Part shown: piece by piece, positions 1-9,557 of the stretch
Numbering within the stretch: position 1 is the first letter of the stretch
How the letters are laid out: every line of letters starts with the position of its first letter
Assembly (NCBI GenBank): GCA_018136815.1
Contig: CM030936.1
Location: 3,390,524-3,454,523 of the forward strand
DNA: 64,000 nt
Direction: 5' to 3'
DNA from: Isochrysis galbana
Taxonomy: Eukaryota > Haptophyta > Isochrysidales > Isochrysidaceae
Program-made: the position numbers and the translations under genes
Notes under the pieces: model-generated
Database searches by the model: none
What the model saw: the letters and a program-made list of their open reading frames with translations, nothing else
Told to the model about the DNA's origin: nothing

Positions 1-170
1 TCAGCCCAAATTCTGCATGTTGTGAACGGGTGTTTTCATTGTTACAGTGTATGTTTGGTGCAAATCGTGCGTCCTCTTTGGCGGATCAAGTGGAGGCGTC
101 AGTGTTATTGCGCTTCAATTGCAACCAGCGGAGGAAAGTTGCGGCGTCGGGCGTAGATGTTGATTTATGA
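1..170 (+). pseudogene. hAT transposase C-terminal dimerisation domain (5'-truncated by window edge)
   Basis: Reading from base 3 there is an open frame of about 55 codons ending at the TGA near 170. It contains ACCERVFSLLQCMFGAN followed by a LADQVEASVLLRFN stretch. This is the hallmark C-terminal dimerisation (hATC) block of hAT-superfamily transposases: an (S/C)ERVFS core, a small spacer, then a Leu-rich helix. The catalytic part would lie before base 1 and is not visible, so it cannot be said whether the gene is whole. The same block recurs four more times in the window. Family assignment is from the motif only. Confidence 0.75.
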
Positions 171-654
171 TTTGTTACTATGGTGTGCCGAGGTGTATGA
201 AGATGTGTATGCGGCCCATGATCTATCTTTGTATCAATAAGCAAAATGAGATGAGTAGGAGCCTGTGGTATCAAATTTCGTGCGAGTGAGGGCGTGCATG
301 CATGCTGCGCGCGAGTGCAAGATTTAGCCTCAGCCAGTCCGTCCGTGTCACTCACAGCTGGGTGAGGAGGGGAGAGGGGTGGATTGAAGATGGGAGGGAG
401 AGGAGAGAGGGCAGAGAGGGGAAAGGGCTGGTGGAGAGTGAGTGGATGGAAGAGGAGGGGGGTGGAGACGTAGGTTTGGAGAGGTGGGACGCCGGGCGCA
501 CCGGGCGACGACGCGGCGAAGGTATAGATGTGTACTATTATAATAGTAGATTGTGGATATTTCTTGAGATATTTGGGGTTATGGGTTGGATATTTTTTGG
601 ATATATTTCATGGATATTTGGGCAAAAATTTGTGGATATCCTGGCCTACCCCTA
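1..654 (+). mobile_element. hAT element, right-hand part with AT-rich subterminal repeats
   Basis: Downstream of the hATC fragment the sequence carries a GA-rich stretch (355-520). After that, repeated GGATAT/ATATTTGG words run from 545 to 640, and the block ends in GGATATCCTGGCCTACCCCT at about 634-653. Reverse-complemented, this end (TAGGGGTAGGCCAGGATATC) resembles the terminal repeat of the complete hAT element at 57834 (TAGGCTGGGGTCAGG...) in its TAGG start and CAGGAT core. I infer that 654 is the right boundary. The left end is outside the window, so no target duplication can be checked. Confidence 0.5.
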
Positions 655-671
655 AAGAGCGCAAGCTCTAG

Positions 672-950
672 CGTCTAGCGGAACGAGGCGCCGACGAGGA
701 ATCCGACCTCGCCGCTGCCGTCCGAGCTCCGATTGAGTTTGTGGAAGCCAAAGGCATCCGCGCCGAAGAGTTAGCCTCACTAGTTCGAAGACCCAAGACA
801 GAAGCCCAAGCCCGTCTCGAGAGAAAGATTGGGAAAAGATATCCGACCACCCGAGGCACCCCACCGACAAGAGAGGCCTGGGCTACACTACTCCCAAGCT
901 ATCACCTTGTACCTCTACCCACGAGGACGACGTCCCCGCGGAAAGAGTGA
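672..950 (+). pseudogene. Coding-like fragment of unknown origin, probably from a retroelement
   Basis: The frame is open from 672 (just after a TAG) to the TGA at 950. It encodes a charged, Ala/Glu/Arg-rich stretch (EFVEAKGIRAEELASLVRRP, then KTEAQARLERKIGKRYP) that has the composition of a real protein rather than of a shadow frame. No start codon fits the N-terminus, and I do not recognise a family. It lies immediately after the inferred right end of the hAT element and 500 bp before a LINE fragment, so a piece of a retroelement ORF is the most economical reading, but this is inference. Confidence 0.35.
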
Positions 951-1423
951 ACGCACGGCGTGCGCCTCCATAAAAAAAAATCTGAAGATTCTGGGCTACA
1001 CAGCTACTATACTAGGGCACTCCCCTATCTCCATTGACATCGCCCTTTTCTTCCCTTTCCTCTTTCCTCCACCACCTCCCCTCCCCCCCGTCGTTCCTTT
1101 GTCGTCGGTATCCGGGGTGCGGCTCCGGTGCACTCCGATGTCCCGATGTACATCGCGCCATACGCACGGCGTGCACCTTGGTGATTGCAACTCATCACAC
1201 GTGTCCCGTGAGCTTAGTATTGTATTGCCCGTTTACGTAATTGTATGCATTGGGTACCACAGGGGCACCGTACAGGTACAGAAAAAGTATTGTATTGCCC
1301 CGGCACCATACGACCTAGATACGTAAGTATACTCCACGGTCCCAGGGGGTGCACGGCCGGTGCGTGCACGCGTGCACCTGCCCTCCCCGCTGTCCGCTGT
1401 GCGTGCGTATGTGATTTCGTCAG
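951..1423. other. Intergenic, no gene seen
   Basis: No convincing coding frame. The word AGTATTGTATTGCCC occurs twice (about 1216 and 1287), and there is a C/CT-rich stretch at 1040-1095. The GCACGGCGTGCAC word at 1164 recurs at 51951 and, inverted, near 52031 and 53419, which suggests debris of a dispersed element. Confidence 0.5.
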
Positions 1424-2125
1424 GTGCACGCCATCGGACGGCGCGAAAGGCAGGAGGAGCTGCTCATGGCTCACCCCAGGGTACCACGGTTCCTCTCGCT
1501 CCTGAGTGAGCAAACAAAACAACCGCTTGGTCCTCTTTCGACGGAACGCGACTTGAACGCCCCACCCCCTACGACCCAACATCAAAGGCTCTTCGTAAGC
1601 AACGCAACCCCAAGCCCAAGATCTAACGAGACAACAACCACGGGAATTTCAATAAATAACCGACTGCCCGATGGCGCAAGAGAAGGCCGAGGAGTCAAAA
1701 TAAGCGACGAAGGCGCCCTCGCAATGAACACAAACTTGGCCCTAGTGGCACAAATGCTCGACATGGCAGAGAAACTCGCCTAACGCCTAACCTCCCAACG
1801 AAAACGAACGCCCCACCCCCTACGACCCAACATCAAAGTCTTCGTAAGCAACGCAACCCCAAGCCCAAGACCTAACGAGACAACAACCACGGGAACTTCA
1901 ATAAATAACCGAGTGCCCGATGGCGCAAGAGAAGGCCGAGGAGTCGACCATCGGGGATCGGTACACCCCGCCTGCCACCGGAAACCCCGCGAACACTGAG
2001 CCCCTAGGTAGAGCACGAGGGGACGAGCCGCAAGGCGAGTGAGAGGGAGTATTAAAGGATGCAGGCGCGGCTGCTAGGTAGATATGCAGGGTCGCGCGCG
2101 TGACGAGAATGTTAAGAAGTTTTTT
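1424..2125 (+). mobile_element. LINE 3' end, subfamily A, with internal tandem duplication
   Basis: The frame 1424-1783 ends in KISDEGALAMNTNLALVAQM then LDMAEKLA-stop. This matches the very C-terminus of the LINE at 18699-18944 (FNDKGTLMLGGNLAAIANAL then QLTEKLA-stop). The following untranslated part, from GGGGATCGGTACACC near 1953 to the GAATGTTAAGAAGTTTTTTT tail at 2107-2126, also matches 19090-19270. Bases 1556-1697 and 1808-1948 are near-identical direct copies about 251 bp apart, so the C-terminal coding part is partly repeated. Only the 3' end of the element is present, typical of 5'-truncated LINE insertion. Confidence 0.65.
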
Positions 2126-2126
2126 T

Positions 2127-2414
2127 TTGCGCGGGGCCAGCAAGAGCACACGCTGCGGTGCTACCACAACCACAACACCAGCAAATGTGATCAGCCCCGG
2201 CCGCTCATCGCGTTACCATCTCAAATCTTTAACTGTGATGTGTGGTGTGCTATGTGCTATGCTACCCACTCACCACTCGTTCCTTTGATTGATTGAATGG
2301 TCTGACTAAGCGGAGGTCCGTTTCCCACTTCCACCTCTTGGGAGCCAAATTCGTTGCCATTCGCACATGGCAATGGGCGACAGCCTCTCTCACCGCAATC
2401 TCTCGCTCTCACTC
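2127..2414. other. Intergenic, no gene seen
   Basis: Short spacer between the LINE tail and the 3' end of the cytochrome b5 reductase gene. Nothing recognisable; part of it must be the 3' untranslated region of that minus-strand gene. Confidence 0.4.
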
Positions 2415-3857
2415 TCAGAACACATGGGTGTTGCTTTGGGCGTAACCAGCGTTCGCCAGCCAGCCGCAGACATCACGGTTAAAGAGTGAAGGCCCACAGA
2501 CTAAGGTTGCAGTGGACTCCGCTGCCCCGGGCATCCACCGCGCCAAAAGCTCCGCATCGAGTCGCCGTCCCTGCGCAACTCTTACCGCGCCGCCAGTCGT
2601 CGAAGTCGCCGCCGATGCCAGCACACTCTCTGCAGCCTCCTTGACCCGATGTGTGTCGTCCGCGGCGGCCGTTGCCTCCAATTCCAACAGCTCATCCAAA
2701 GCCCGTGAGGACGGCAGTGGCAACGCGGTCGATGCAGTTGTTACGGTCTGGCGTTCGTCATATATTGCTCCTGAACACACGACGAACAATCGCAATGCGG
2801 GGAGCGCGCGTACCGCCTCAAGTAGCTCGGCGAGCAACGGTATATGGAGTACACTCTGGCAAGCATGGACGAGAGTGAGAGCTGGCAGACCTTTCGCTCC
2901 AATTGCGTGGAGAGACAGCATCGAGCGTATCAGCGAAACTGCGGGGGTGATGCCCGAGCCCGCGGTTGCAAAGCCAATCTCCGAGATGGAGAAGACGCCC
3001 GAACCACCGCACAGGCTCGCGCGCGACGGCAAGCGCAGCTTGGAGGCGCCATACGCGCCAAATACGGGTGGGCCTCGCGGACCACGGGCCTCGATGCTCA
3101 ACTGCATAAGCGTATCATCGGGCTCGTCCGTCTTTCTACCACCCCTTTGGGGACGAGCGTACTCAAAGAGGAGGGGCGAGGCAATGCCGCCCTCGACGCG
3201 AAAGACGAGCAGCTCGAAGTAGCCCGCAGCCTTGTGCCCGCTGACGGGTGTGTAGGCTCGGTGCAGTTCGATGCCCTTTGGCCCACGCACACGGATTTGC
3301 AGGTGCTCTCCCAACGCCAACCCCAATCTCTGCCCGTCCGGGAGCCCAAAGCGCAGTAGGACCGAGTCAACGCCGGCCACGGAGGCCGAGAGCAAGCAGA
3401 AGCGCGTCCACGCGTCGGTTTTAAGCGGCTGCCCGAAGTCTGCCGCTCCCGTGCCGGGCTTTGGTTGTGGCATCGGCGCGGGTGGAGCAAGCAGCCCGAT
3501 GCAGCACCCCTCGAGGATTGCCTCCACATTTACGTACGCGTGTGCCTCGTCGAAGAGGGCGGTGCCATCGTCTCCGGCGCACCTCATAAGCTCCTCTATC
3601 GAACCAGGGTGGTAACGCAGGTAGGCCGTCACGTTGTACACCCTTCCACGGAGCGCCATCCAGCAGTCATGACGTGAGTTGTGGCGCCGCACCTCCTCGA
3701 GGCTCCAAGCGCGTGCTGAGCCTTGCTCGAGCTGGTCGGGATCCGCGAGACCGACGCCAAGCGTCTGGTCGTCCGCCGTCAGCCGCATCCAGTGCAGCTG
3801 GCTGAAGCCCGCCTCTAGCGGAGGAGCGCGCGCCTTGCCCGAGCGACGGCTGCCCAT
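2415..3857 (-). CDS. CYB5R4-like: Cytochrome b5 / cytochrome b5 reductase fusion (NCB5OR/CYB5R4-like)
   Basis: Single-exon 480-aa protein. Residues about 50-122 are a cytochrome b5 domain: WSLEEV start, DCWM, VYNVTAYL, the heme ligand in YHPGS (His83) and the second ligand in DEAHAYVN (His106). The ELMRCAGDDGTALFDEAH wording is typical of the NCB5OR branch. Residues about 145-480 are a ferredoxin-reductase-type module: RAYTP (200-204, FAD binding), GSGITP (300-305, nicotinamide binding), a CGP near residue 459 and a C-terminal aromatic Phe. Such proteins pass electrons from NAD(P)H through FAD to heme. Animal NCB5OR has a CS domain between the two modules; here only about 25 residues, Pro-rich, separate them, so it is absent. 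No signal peptide or membrane anchor is seen, so it is probably soluble. The start chosen is the first Met; the upstream sequence lacks the CT tract of other genes. Confidence 0.92.
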   Translation of the reverse strand: MGSRRSGKARAPPLEAGFSQLHWMRLTADDQTLGVGLADPDQLEQGSARAWSLEEVRRHNSRHDCWMALRGRVYNVTAYLRYHPGSIEELMRCAGDDGTALFDEAHAYVNVEAILEGCCIGLLAPPAPMPQPKPGTGAADFGQPLKTDAWTRFCLLSASVAGVDSVLLRFGLPDGQRLGLALGEHLQIRVRGPKGIELHRAYTPVSGHKAAGYFELLVFRVEGGIASPLLFEYARPQRGGRKTDEPDDTLMQLSIEARGPRGPPVFGAYGASKLRLPSRASLCGGSGVFSISEIGFATAGSGITPAVSLIRSMLSLHAIGAKGLPALTLVHACQSVLHIPLLAELLEAVRALPALRLFVVCSGAIYDERQTVTTASTALPLPSSRALDELLELEATAAADDTHRVKEAAESVLASAATSTTGGAVRVAQGRRLDAELLARWMPGAAESTATLVCGPSLFNRDVCGWLANAGYAQSNTHVF

Positions 3858-4435
3858 CGTCTCGCTCGGCCTGTGGTACTCCTACTCCCCAAGCAAAAAC
3901 AAAACGTAATCACTATGGATATACGTGCAAGGGAGGGAGACCGTCGAGAGAAGTGTACTCGTGTACTCTAGACGTAGAGTGTAGAGCTCTATCTAGCTAT
4001 CTAGAGTTCTAGAGTAATTTTTATGGGTCGCGGTGCGACAAGGGGACGGGACTAGCACTAACTGAAGACAGGACCTGCCGCCGCGGCAAACGCAGGCACC
4101 CTTCCCCCCTTATGTCAACCAGCACCCAGCTCTTCACTAGTCACTAGTCACTAGCTCACTAGGAGCTAGTAGTGTCACTAGTCACTAGTCACTAGCTCAC
4201 TAGTCACTAGCTTTCTACCTACGCTAGCCGGAGCGCCCCTCCTTCCTCCTTCCACACTCAGACAGCCACCCACCGCCCACGCCAGGATCATGTTTTGGCC
4301 CTTGGTCTTGCCGGCATGGGGGCCTAATGGGCCGTAGGGACTGGGAGGCCGCCCTCGGCGGGGGGGCCGAAGGAGAGGAGAGGCTCGCTGGCGCGCTCCA
4401 TCGCGTCTAACTATAAAGTTAGTTGTAAGGGGGGT
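3858..4435. other. Intergenic region with a CACTAGT heptamer array
   Basis: No gene. At about 4132-4210 the heptamer CACTAGT/CACTAGC is repeated about nine times, interrupted once by a short inverted piece (GGAGCTAGTAGTG). Upstream, 3955-4020 is a run of overlapping CTAG-containing palindromes. These are simple-sequence features of no evident function. The promoter of the flanking minus-strand gene (start 3857) should lie at the left of this stretch. Confidence 0.6.
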
Positions 4436-4439
4436 TAAA

Positions 4440-4563
4440 AAAAGGGGAACCTCAAGTTGCACCCTCTGAGCATGGGTGGTTCCTCCCCCATACATGGCAG
4501 GGGAGGAGTGGAGGGGGTGGGCTCGTTCCCCCCCCATGGGCGAACTAAGTATAAGCTTAGTTG
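4440..4563 (+). repeat. Dispersed palindrome-ended repeat, copy 1
   Basis: This copy has GGTGGTTCCTCCCCCAT, then GGCAGGGGAGGAGTGGAG, a GGGCTCGT...CCCCCCATGGGCG section and a terminal palindrome AACTAAGTATAAGCTTAGTT (about 4541-4560). The same order of blocks is found at 33374-33475 (inverted) and 45271-45362. It is preceded by GGGGAACCTCAAGTTGCACC, whose inverse recurs near 37211 and 61975. I see no coding capacity, target duplication or Pol III box, so it is a short non-coding repeat of unknown class. Confidence 0.7.
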
Positions 4564-4775
4564 ATATATTACCAATTGAATATAAATACAGTAAATATAG
4601 AGAAAACCGAGCACAAGGAAACGACAAACGACTCCGTGCGAGTGCGTAGAAAATAGCTCCAAATCGCCTCATGAAGGCGGCCGCCAGTCCTTAACCCTCC
4701 GATCCACAGCGCGCCGATGCGCGCGCTCCGACCCGTAAATCCACATAGGCCTGACTGCCCTCATCCCAATCGGGA

Positions 4776-6059
4776 CTAGTGTCCTTGTGAGACGCCCACA
4801 TACCACTTCCTCGTCTCCATGTAAGTTGTATACCAAATAAGTGATCCGACTGACTTGGTCATTAATCTCGGGAGGAGCCCCTTCCACAGTGCCAATGTTC
4901 CCTCCGTGGCAGCCGCGCATCGCACGCCATGCACAAGCCCCTCGTAGGCAAATTCTCCTGCTGCTGCGCCGCCGGCGAAGCCACGCGGGGCGGCCTGTTG
5001 TTGCGTCATCAGCCGAGTGCGAATGACATCGATGGGCTCTGTAATAACGGCAGCGATGACCCCCGTCGCGAAGCCGATGAAGGCATTGGTGGCTGTGCTC
5101 AGTTGGCTTGCGTCGCCGACCGTGCCGCTATGCTGGCGCACCTCACCGTGTTTCATGACGCCGGCGCCTGCGTCATTAGTAGGCCTGCGGGCCTGTTCCG
5201 AGCTCAATGCGAGACGTCGGAGCTGCTCTATTGCACCAAACTGCACCGCTGCGTACGTCGCATCAAGCACGACCGTCGCTCGAAATCCGGCATACAAGCC
5301 GGCCCCACTTCTACGCGTAGCGTGGGCGAGTGCCTGTGTAGACGCGAGCAGGGGTGAGAATGCTCATACGTTCATCACAAATCTGTTCCGATAAGTAAGG
5401 TGACCAGCCTCACATCCATCCGTCGTGTTCAGCCGATGATTTGGCACCACATTTTGTACGACATATTGGCTGAAGAGGCGCAAGGGCGAGTAGCGCACCT
5501 CGGCCCCTGACTGATGAAGGCCTAGCTGCATGCGCGACTTGATGACGCTCACCGGCACGCGCACGACGGCGGAGACGACGCCGGTGACGACTCCAGCAGC
5601 CGGTGTGAACTGGAGTGGCGTCTCCCTGAATATCGAGCTGGCGAGCTCGTAGCTCGGCATGTACACAACCGAGATGGGCAGTACACCGAGTAACTGCGGG
5701 CCTATCCCTCTGTATAGCGAACGCAGCCCATTGAAGAGGCGCGAGCCACGCGTGAGTTTGAGCAGAGGCGGGTCGACGAGCGAGTGGTGCGGCGAACGTG
5801 TAGCCTGCGTGAGAAGCTCCAGCCCGAGCGCCACATCGGAGATAAGCGGAAGCCACAGTCTGCGCGTCACGGTTGCACGTCGCGGCACAACAAGGTACTG
5901 TAGGCGCGTCTTGAGCGTGTCGAGCGGATGGACGAGCATCTTCGTCGCCACTTCAGCTGCCAGACTACCTACGAAGACGTCGGCGCTAAGAGAGGAGGGT
6001 GACATCGGGCACGCTGCGCTGAGCAGCACTCCCCACTTCCCCTTGCTCCTTCTCTTCAC
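4776..6059 (-). CDS. Mitochondrial carrier, S-adenosylmethionine-carrier-like (SLC25A26/SAMC type), two exons
   Basis: Exon 1 is 6059-5499 and exon 2 is 5333-4776, giving about 372 aa; the intron 5498-5334 (165 nt) starts GTGCGC after GAG and ends ACACAG, phase 0. All three carrier repeats show the signature: HPLDTLKTRLQ, VPVSVIKSRMQ and EPIDVIRTRLM (P-x-D/V-x-x-K/R-x-K/R). After splicing the order KSRMQLGLHQSGAE|ALAHATRRSGAGLYAGFRAT...AAVQFGAIEQLRR follows the plant and yeast SAM carriers, which exchange S-adenosylmethionine for S-adenosylhomocysteine across organelle membranes. Substrate assignment is by resemblance only. A later in-frame Met (about 6005, MSPSSLSADVFVGSL) fits the usual N-terminus better than 6059. 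The long CT tract lies directly upstream on the coding strand. Confidence 0.9.
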
Positions 6060-6480
6060 CCGCTGAAAATGGCTCTACAGCTCGCCCGCGCCGGCGATGG
6101 GAAGGAGGGAGGAGGGGAGAGCAGAGCGAGCCAGCGAGAGAGCGAGGCAGAGCCGGGAGCTCGCCGAGCAGGTGGGACAGCGCTGCAGGCCTCTGGAGAG
6201 CGAGAGGGGGAGAGAAGCAGAGAGGGAGAGGGAGAGGGAGAGGGAGAGGGAGAGGGAGAGGGAGAGGGAGAGGGAGGGAGGGAGCGGGAGAACTGCAGGT
6301 AGGGAGAGAGAGAGAGGGCGACAGAGTGACAGAGCGAGAGAGGGCAAGAGGGAGAGAGGGGAGAGAGCGAGGGCGGTGGCGGCGGCGGCGGCAAGAGAGA
6401 GGCGTAGTGAGTCGACGGTAGGTGCGCCCGCTGACAAGCGCGGAGAAGAAGAGAGAAAGCAAGAGAAGAAGAGAGATAGG
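6060..6480 (-). promoter_or_regulatory. Polypyrimidine 5' leader of the carrier gene, with hexamer satellite
   Basis: On the coding (minus) strand this stretch is almost pure CT, including a perfect run of the hexamer CTCCCT/GGGAGA at about 6222-6272 (eight or so units). Comparable CT leaders sit before the starts at 24282, 35598, 37771, 43248 and 48871. Whether it is a promoter or an untranslated leader cannot be told from sequence. Confidence 0.45.
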
Positions 6481-6659
6481 AGTAGAGTAGGAGTACTTGT
6501 ACATGAAGACTGGTCTACTTTATTGTCAGTTTTCTTGTTGTCCTAGTTTAATCCTAGTGCTGAGGGACCGTGTCTTAACGGCAACGGAGCTCCTACCCCG
6601 CGATGGAGGTGTGCGCGGTTGGTGCATGGCTCGTCCGGTGTATGTGGCTAGGGATGCTA

Positions 6660-6900
6660 GCCAACAAAAAAACTTCATAATATTCTTACCGCACTCGCAG
6701 CGAATGGAACCACTACCTACACGTAGCATACTTTCTACACCTACACCCCCACTCCCCCGGCCCTTTCCCCCCCCGCCATCAGGCGGCTCCCTCCGTGCAC
6801 TGCTAGGGGGATAGGGGTGAAGGGCTTAGATATGGTCCGGTGGCCCGCGCCCCCCCCCGGTGATCCGTTCCCCCTTCCTCCTCTGCCTACCGGGCTGGTG
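6660..6900 (-). mobile_element. LINE-like 3' end, subfamily B
   Basis: On the minus strand this reads: a G-run, GTAGAAAGTATGCTACGTG, TAGGTAGTGGTTCCATTC, GTGCGGTAAGAATATTATGA and AGTTTTTTT. The same order occurs at 61607-61770 (-) and its tail at 35185-35255 (+); a degenerate copy is at 43820-43990. The tail resembles that of subfamily A (GAATATTAAGAAGTTTTTTT). No ORF is left. The shared 3' tail and truncated 5' ends suggest target-primed insertion. The MITE at 6903 has inserted at the proximal side. Confidence 0.5.
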
Positions 6901-6902
6901 GC

Positions 6903-7113
6903 CTAGATGGGAAATACTACGTATTTACGTATTTACCGTATTTGTATTTGGCCAGAGACCAAATACATATGTATTTGGCTGTATTTGAAGCGTGTCCTGG
7001 GTTGTAGGCCTCGAATGTATTTGACATCTATTTGGCCGGAGGCCAAAAACATATGTATTTGGCTGTATTTGTGAAATGTATTTGCAGGCCCCTGCACCGT
7101 ATTTCCCATCTAG
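6903..7113. mobile_element. 211-bp MITE with 15-bp terminal inverted repeats and 10-bp target duplication
   Basis: Left end CTAGATGGGAAATAC (6903-6917) is the exact reverse complement of the right end (7099-7113). The flanks are an exact direct repeat GGCTGGTGGC (6893-6902 and 7114-7123). Inside, GTATTTGGC and CATATGTATTTGGCTGTATT are repeated. There is no coding capacity. A 10-bp target duplication is longer than the 8 bp of hAT and is compatible with Mutator-like elements (9-11 bp), but no transposase is present, so superfamily is open. Confidence 0.85.
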
Positions 7114-7123
7114 GGCTGGTGGC

Positions 7124-7703
7124 GGCCTCAGGCCCGACTTATCCTGTAAATAGGTGCGGGACTTACCTATTTTTCGGTGAGCGGAGCTCTCGCTCCGCCC
7201 ACCCCCTTCTCCGCGCTCTCTCTCCCCTCTCCTGCAGGCACGCGCGATGCGCGATGCGCGATGGCGCGCCTACGACAGCCCTGCAACTGCCCCTGGCGAC
7301 CCCTGGAGGCTCTTGGAGGCCAGCTCAGGGGGCAGAGGAGGCTGGGGCTGGGCCCTAGCCAAGGCTAGGGCTGACCATTAACAGGCAAGTTTTTTGGAAA
7401 CCCATTAGTAGTTTTTCAAGGTCAGCACATTAACTGGTTGAGTTTCTTTCTGGGTGTTAACAGGTTAGTTTAGGGGTGTGTGTTAATACCCTGTTAGTGG
7501 CCATTAACAGGTTAAACCCATTACAAGCTGTTACCCCAACGTTGGAATACATGTTTGGGGGGAGGATTCCCTTCCCCCCTCCCCTCCCACCGCCCCCCGA
7601 CGCCGGGAGCTGTCCCCCCCCCACCTGCGCCCTGCGCCTCCCCCCCCGACGCCGACGCGCTCATGGGTAAGCGCGGACCGCCATCGAAGCGCAAGGCGCC
7701 AAA
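7124..7703. other. Repeat-rich spacer
   Basis: Contains copy 1 of a dispersed block with CAGCTCAGGGGGCAG and GAGGCTGGGGC (about 7321-7355), found again at 37057 and 45016. At 7376-7530 there are repeated TTAACAGGTTA-like words, plausibly the 5' debris of the hAT fragment that follows. Then come C runs. No gene seen. Confidence 0.45.
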
Positions 7704-7856
7704 ATGGCCAAGCAATTCCTAGCTTCGCCGGCGTTGACCGCAGGGGTGGAGCGTGTGTTCTCGGCCGCAGGGAAAATGTACGGTGATCTACAAAAATCTG
7801 CGAAGGATACTACTACTCTAGAGGCGTCTTTGTTTGCTAGTCAGAACACCGAGTGA
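7704..7856 (+). pseudogene. hAT transposase C-terminal dimerisation domain fragment
   Basis: The frame from ATG 7704 to TGA 7854-7856 reads MAKQFLASPALTAGVERVFS, then AAGKMYGDLQKSAKDTTTLE and ASLFASQNTE-stop. The ERVFSxAGKM...L.E..L pattern is the hATC domain. Nothing of the catalytic RNase H-like core precedes it. It belongs to a different hAT lineage from the fragments at 1 and 58075 (AAGKM rather than xxCMF). It directly abuts the truncated end of the gypsy element. Confidence 0.75.
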
Positions 7857-7884
7857 TATCGACACGGCACACGGCGTGTGTGTG

Positions 7885-8330
7885 TCATGGTCCCAAAAAC
7901 CAGAGGCTAAATCGAGAGTACATAAAAAGAGAGAACTGAGCGGCCCTTGGCCGGACGCTAGCCTATCGATAGCCTCCACAATTAGGGGTAGAGGGCTATC
8001 CTCGACGCGTAGCTTGGCGTTAGTGTCGCGGTAGTCCACGCAGAATCGAACGGAGCCATCTTTCTTGCTGACCAGGACTACTCGGGAAGCCCAAGCCGAA
8101 TTTGACTTGCGAATAATGCCGGCGGCTTCCATCTTGGCTACCTCCTCTTCTATGATGAGCTCGCCTGCGCGGCCCACTCTAGACGGAGCATGCCGGTGGG
8201 GAACAGCGCCGGGGTTGAGTGGCAACTCCACCTCGAGAACGTGCGTATGGTTTGGAGCTCCCGGGTGCAACGCGAAAGCTTTGATGCGCCGGGAGTAGGA
8301 ACATCGAAGACACGACCCCGCTAGCTTCAC
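7885..8330 (-). pseudogene. Ty3/gypsy reverse transcriptase, N-terminal fragment
   Basis: The translation has the characteristic gypsy order EVAKMEAAGIIRKSNSAWAS, VVLVSKKDGSVRFCVDYRDT, PLPLIVEAIDRLASG and FLCTLDLASGFW. This matches the region before and within RT blocks 1-3. The homology stops after GFW, where gypsy proteins continue with Q-I and later YxDD; here unrelated sequence follows. The upstream polyprotein part is in another frame, so there is at least one frameshift near 8300. The protein cannot be active. Confidence 0.85.
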
Positions 8331-8820
8331 CGACGACTAGAACGCGGGGTGGAGGAATCCCCTCGGCCGCGTCGAGCGTCACGGCGTCGTGGATCGCCGC
8401 TAACTCAGCGCAAAGCTCGTCGAAATGCGTCGGCAATACGGCGGCGGAGGGTGATGAATGAGTGCTCGCGTCCGGCCGCCGCAAGGCTAGAGCAGCTTCG
8501 GCGAGATGGCGGGGCAAGATGACAGAGGAACCGCTAGCCCGGGCACGGGAGGCGGCTAACATTTGGAGCTCGCGCGTAGGGGCGCGGGCAGTTTCAGTAG
8601 ACTTGGCGGCCGAGGAACAACCAACCACAGCGATCCGGTGGATGGCCTCGGCAGCGGAATTCAGGGGAAGGAGGTCGTCGCCCTCGAGTTTCGGTGGGCT
8701 AGACCTGAAGGGGGTTGGCTCCGGCGCGATCCCTGGAACGATCTTCACGACAGGGGAAATCTTGCCGTTGAGCGTGAACCTTCTAGACGCTTCTAACGAA
8801 CGACCCTGAATAGCAACCAA
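8300..8820 (-). pseudogene. Gypsy polyprotein fragment upstream of RT
   Basis: The frame starting MVAIQGRSLEASRRFTLNGK is repeated in diverged form at about 54475-54570 (VATRGCSIETSRRCTLNSKI), which supports it as a true element-encoded protein. It later reads THFDELCAELAAIHDAVTL and PPRVLVVGEASG, then meets the RT in another frame. I cannot assign it to gag or protease with confidence. Confidence 0.6.
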
Positions 8821-9557
8821 GGGGAAGAAACACCAAAGGGGCCAAGGGCTTGCATGTAACTTGCATCAAGGGGAAAGATTCCCTCACCTAAGAAGCGAAC
8901 CTACACTGATCTCCAAGGGGAGATGGCAAATTAAACCTCAAATCTCGAGCGGATAGAGCAACCGACTCGCTCGCCCAAACCTTGACCGAGAAGAAAGAAG
9001 CAAGGACCTACAAGCCAAGGGTAGCGGACCTAGGGAATGTGAGAGGAAATTTCCGAACGCCAACGCGAACGCCAAACGCGGGAATTCAACGAAACCCTAA
9101 CCAGGCCGAGCAGAACCTACGAAGAACAGGCCTGGACGACAACGAAAGACAGCAAGTCCCAAGAAAGAACTGGAACCCAACAAGAAACAACAAGCCTTGC
9201 AAGAAGCTAAACAAGCCTTCACAAGGTAACCTGAGAGCCTGAGACAAGCGCGCAGCGAGTGACAGGCGACCTGGCTCCTTTGGGTCAAGATTACCCGAAA
9301 GGAGGAAACCTGGAATCTAGACCTGACAGACAGGCTAGACGGAACGAAACGAGAACTCGAATTCTAGATCGCTAGGGACGAACCCTACCAACCTAGGTAT
9401 GTCTGAGCTTCACCGTGTGGCCGCACGGCGAAGGACCTGGAAACAAGAGCCTGGAAATCGCATCATCTGGGATGAATGCGACATATTAGAGATAGTAGGC
9501 TAATAGTGTCCTAGACCGCACAAAAACAGAGACGCGGTCTACGACTACGACGTACTA

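Larger units (their letters stand above)
7857..9545 (-). mobile_element. Ty3/gypsy LTR retrotransposon remnant, truncated and internally deleted
   Basis: On the minus strand the order is as follows. An LTR-like region (about 9545-9280) shares GCATTC, the CCTTCGCCGTGCGGCCACAC block, CTAGAATTC and GTTCTCGTTTCGTTCC with 28740-28990. A 5' leader has GCCATCTCCCCTTGGAGAT (near 8920). A polyprotein fragment runs 8820-8300 and the start of reverse transcriptase follows. The element stops at about 7885, right after the LDLASGFW motif of RT domain 2, so the YxDD block, RNase H, integrase and 3' LTR are gone. Gag and protease are largely missing too. hATC fragments flank it on both sides. Confidence 0.8.

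Noticed and set aside
2512-3615. Plus-strand frames opposite the cytochrome b5 reductase
   Set aside because: They are GC-driven antisense frames; the minus strand has the domain motifs.
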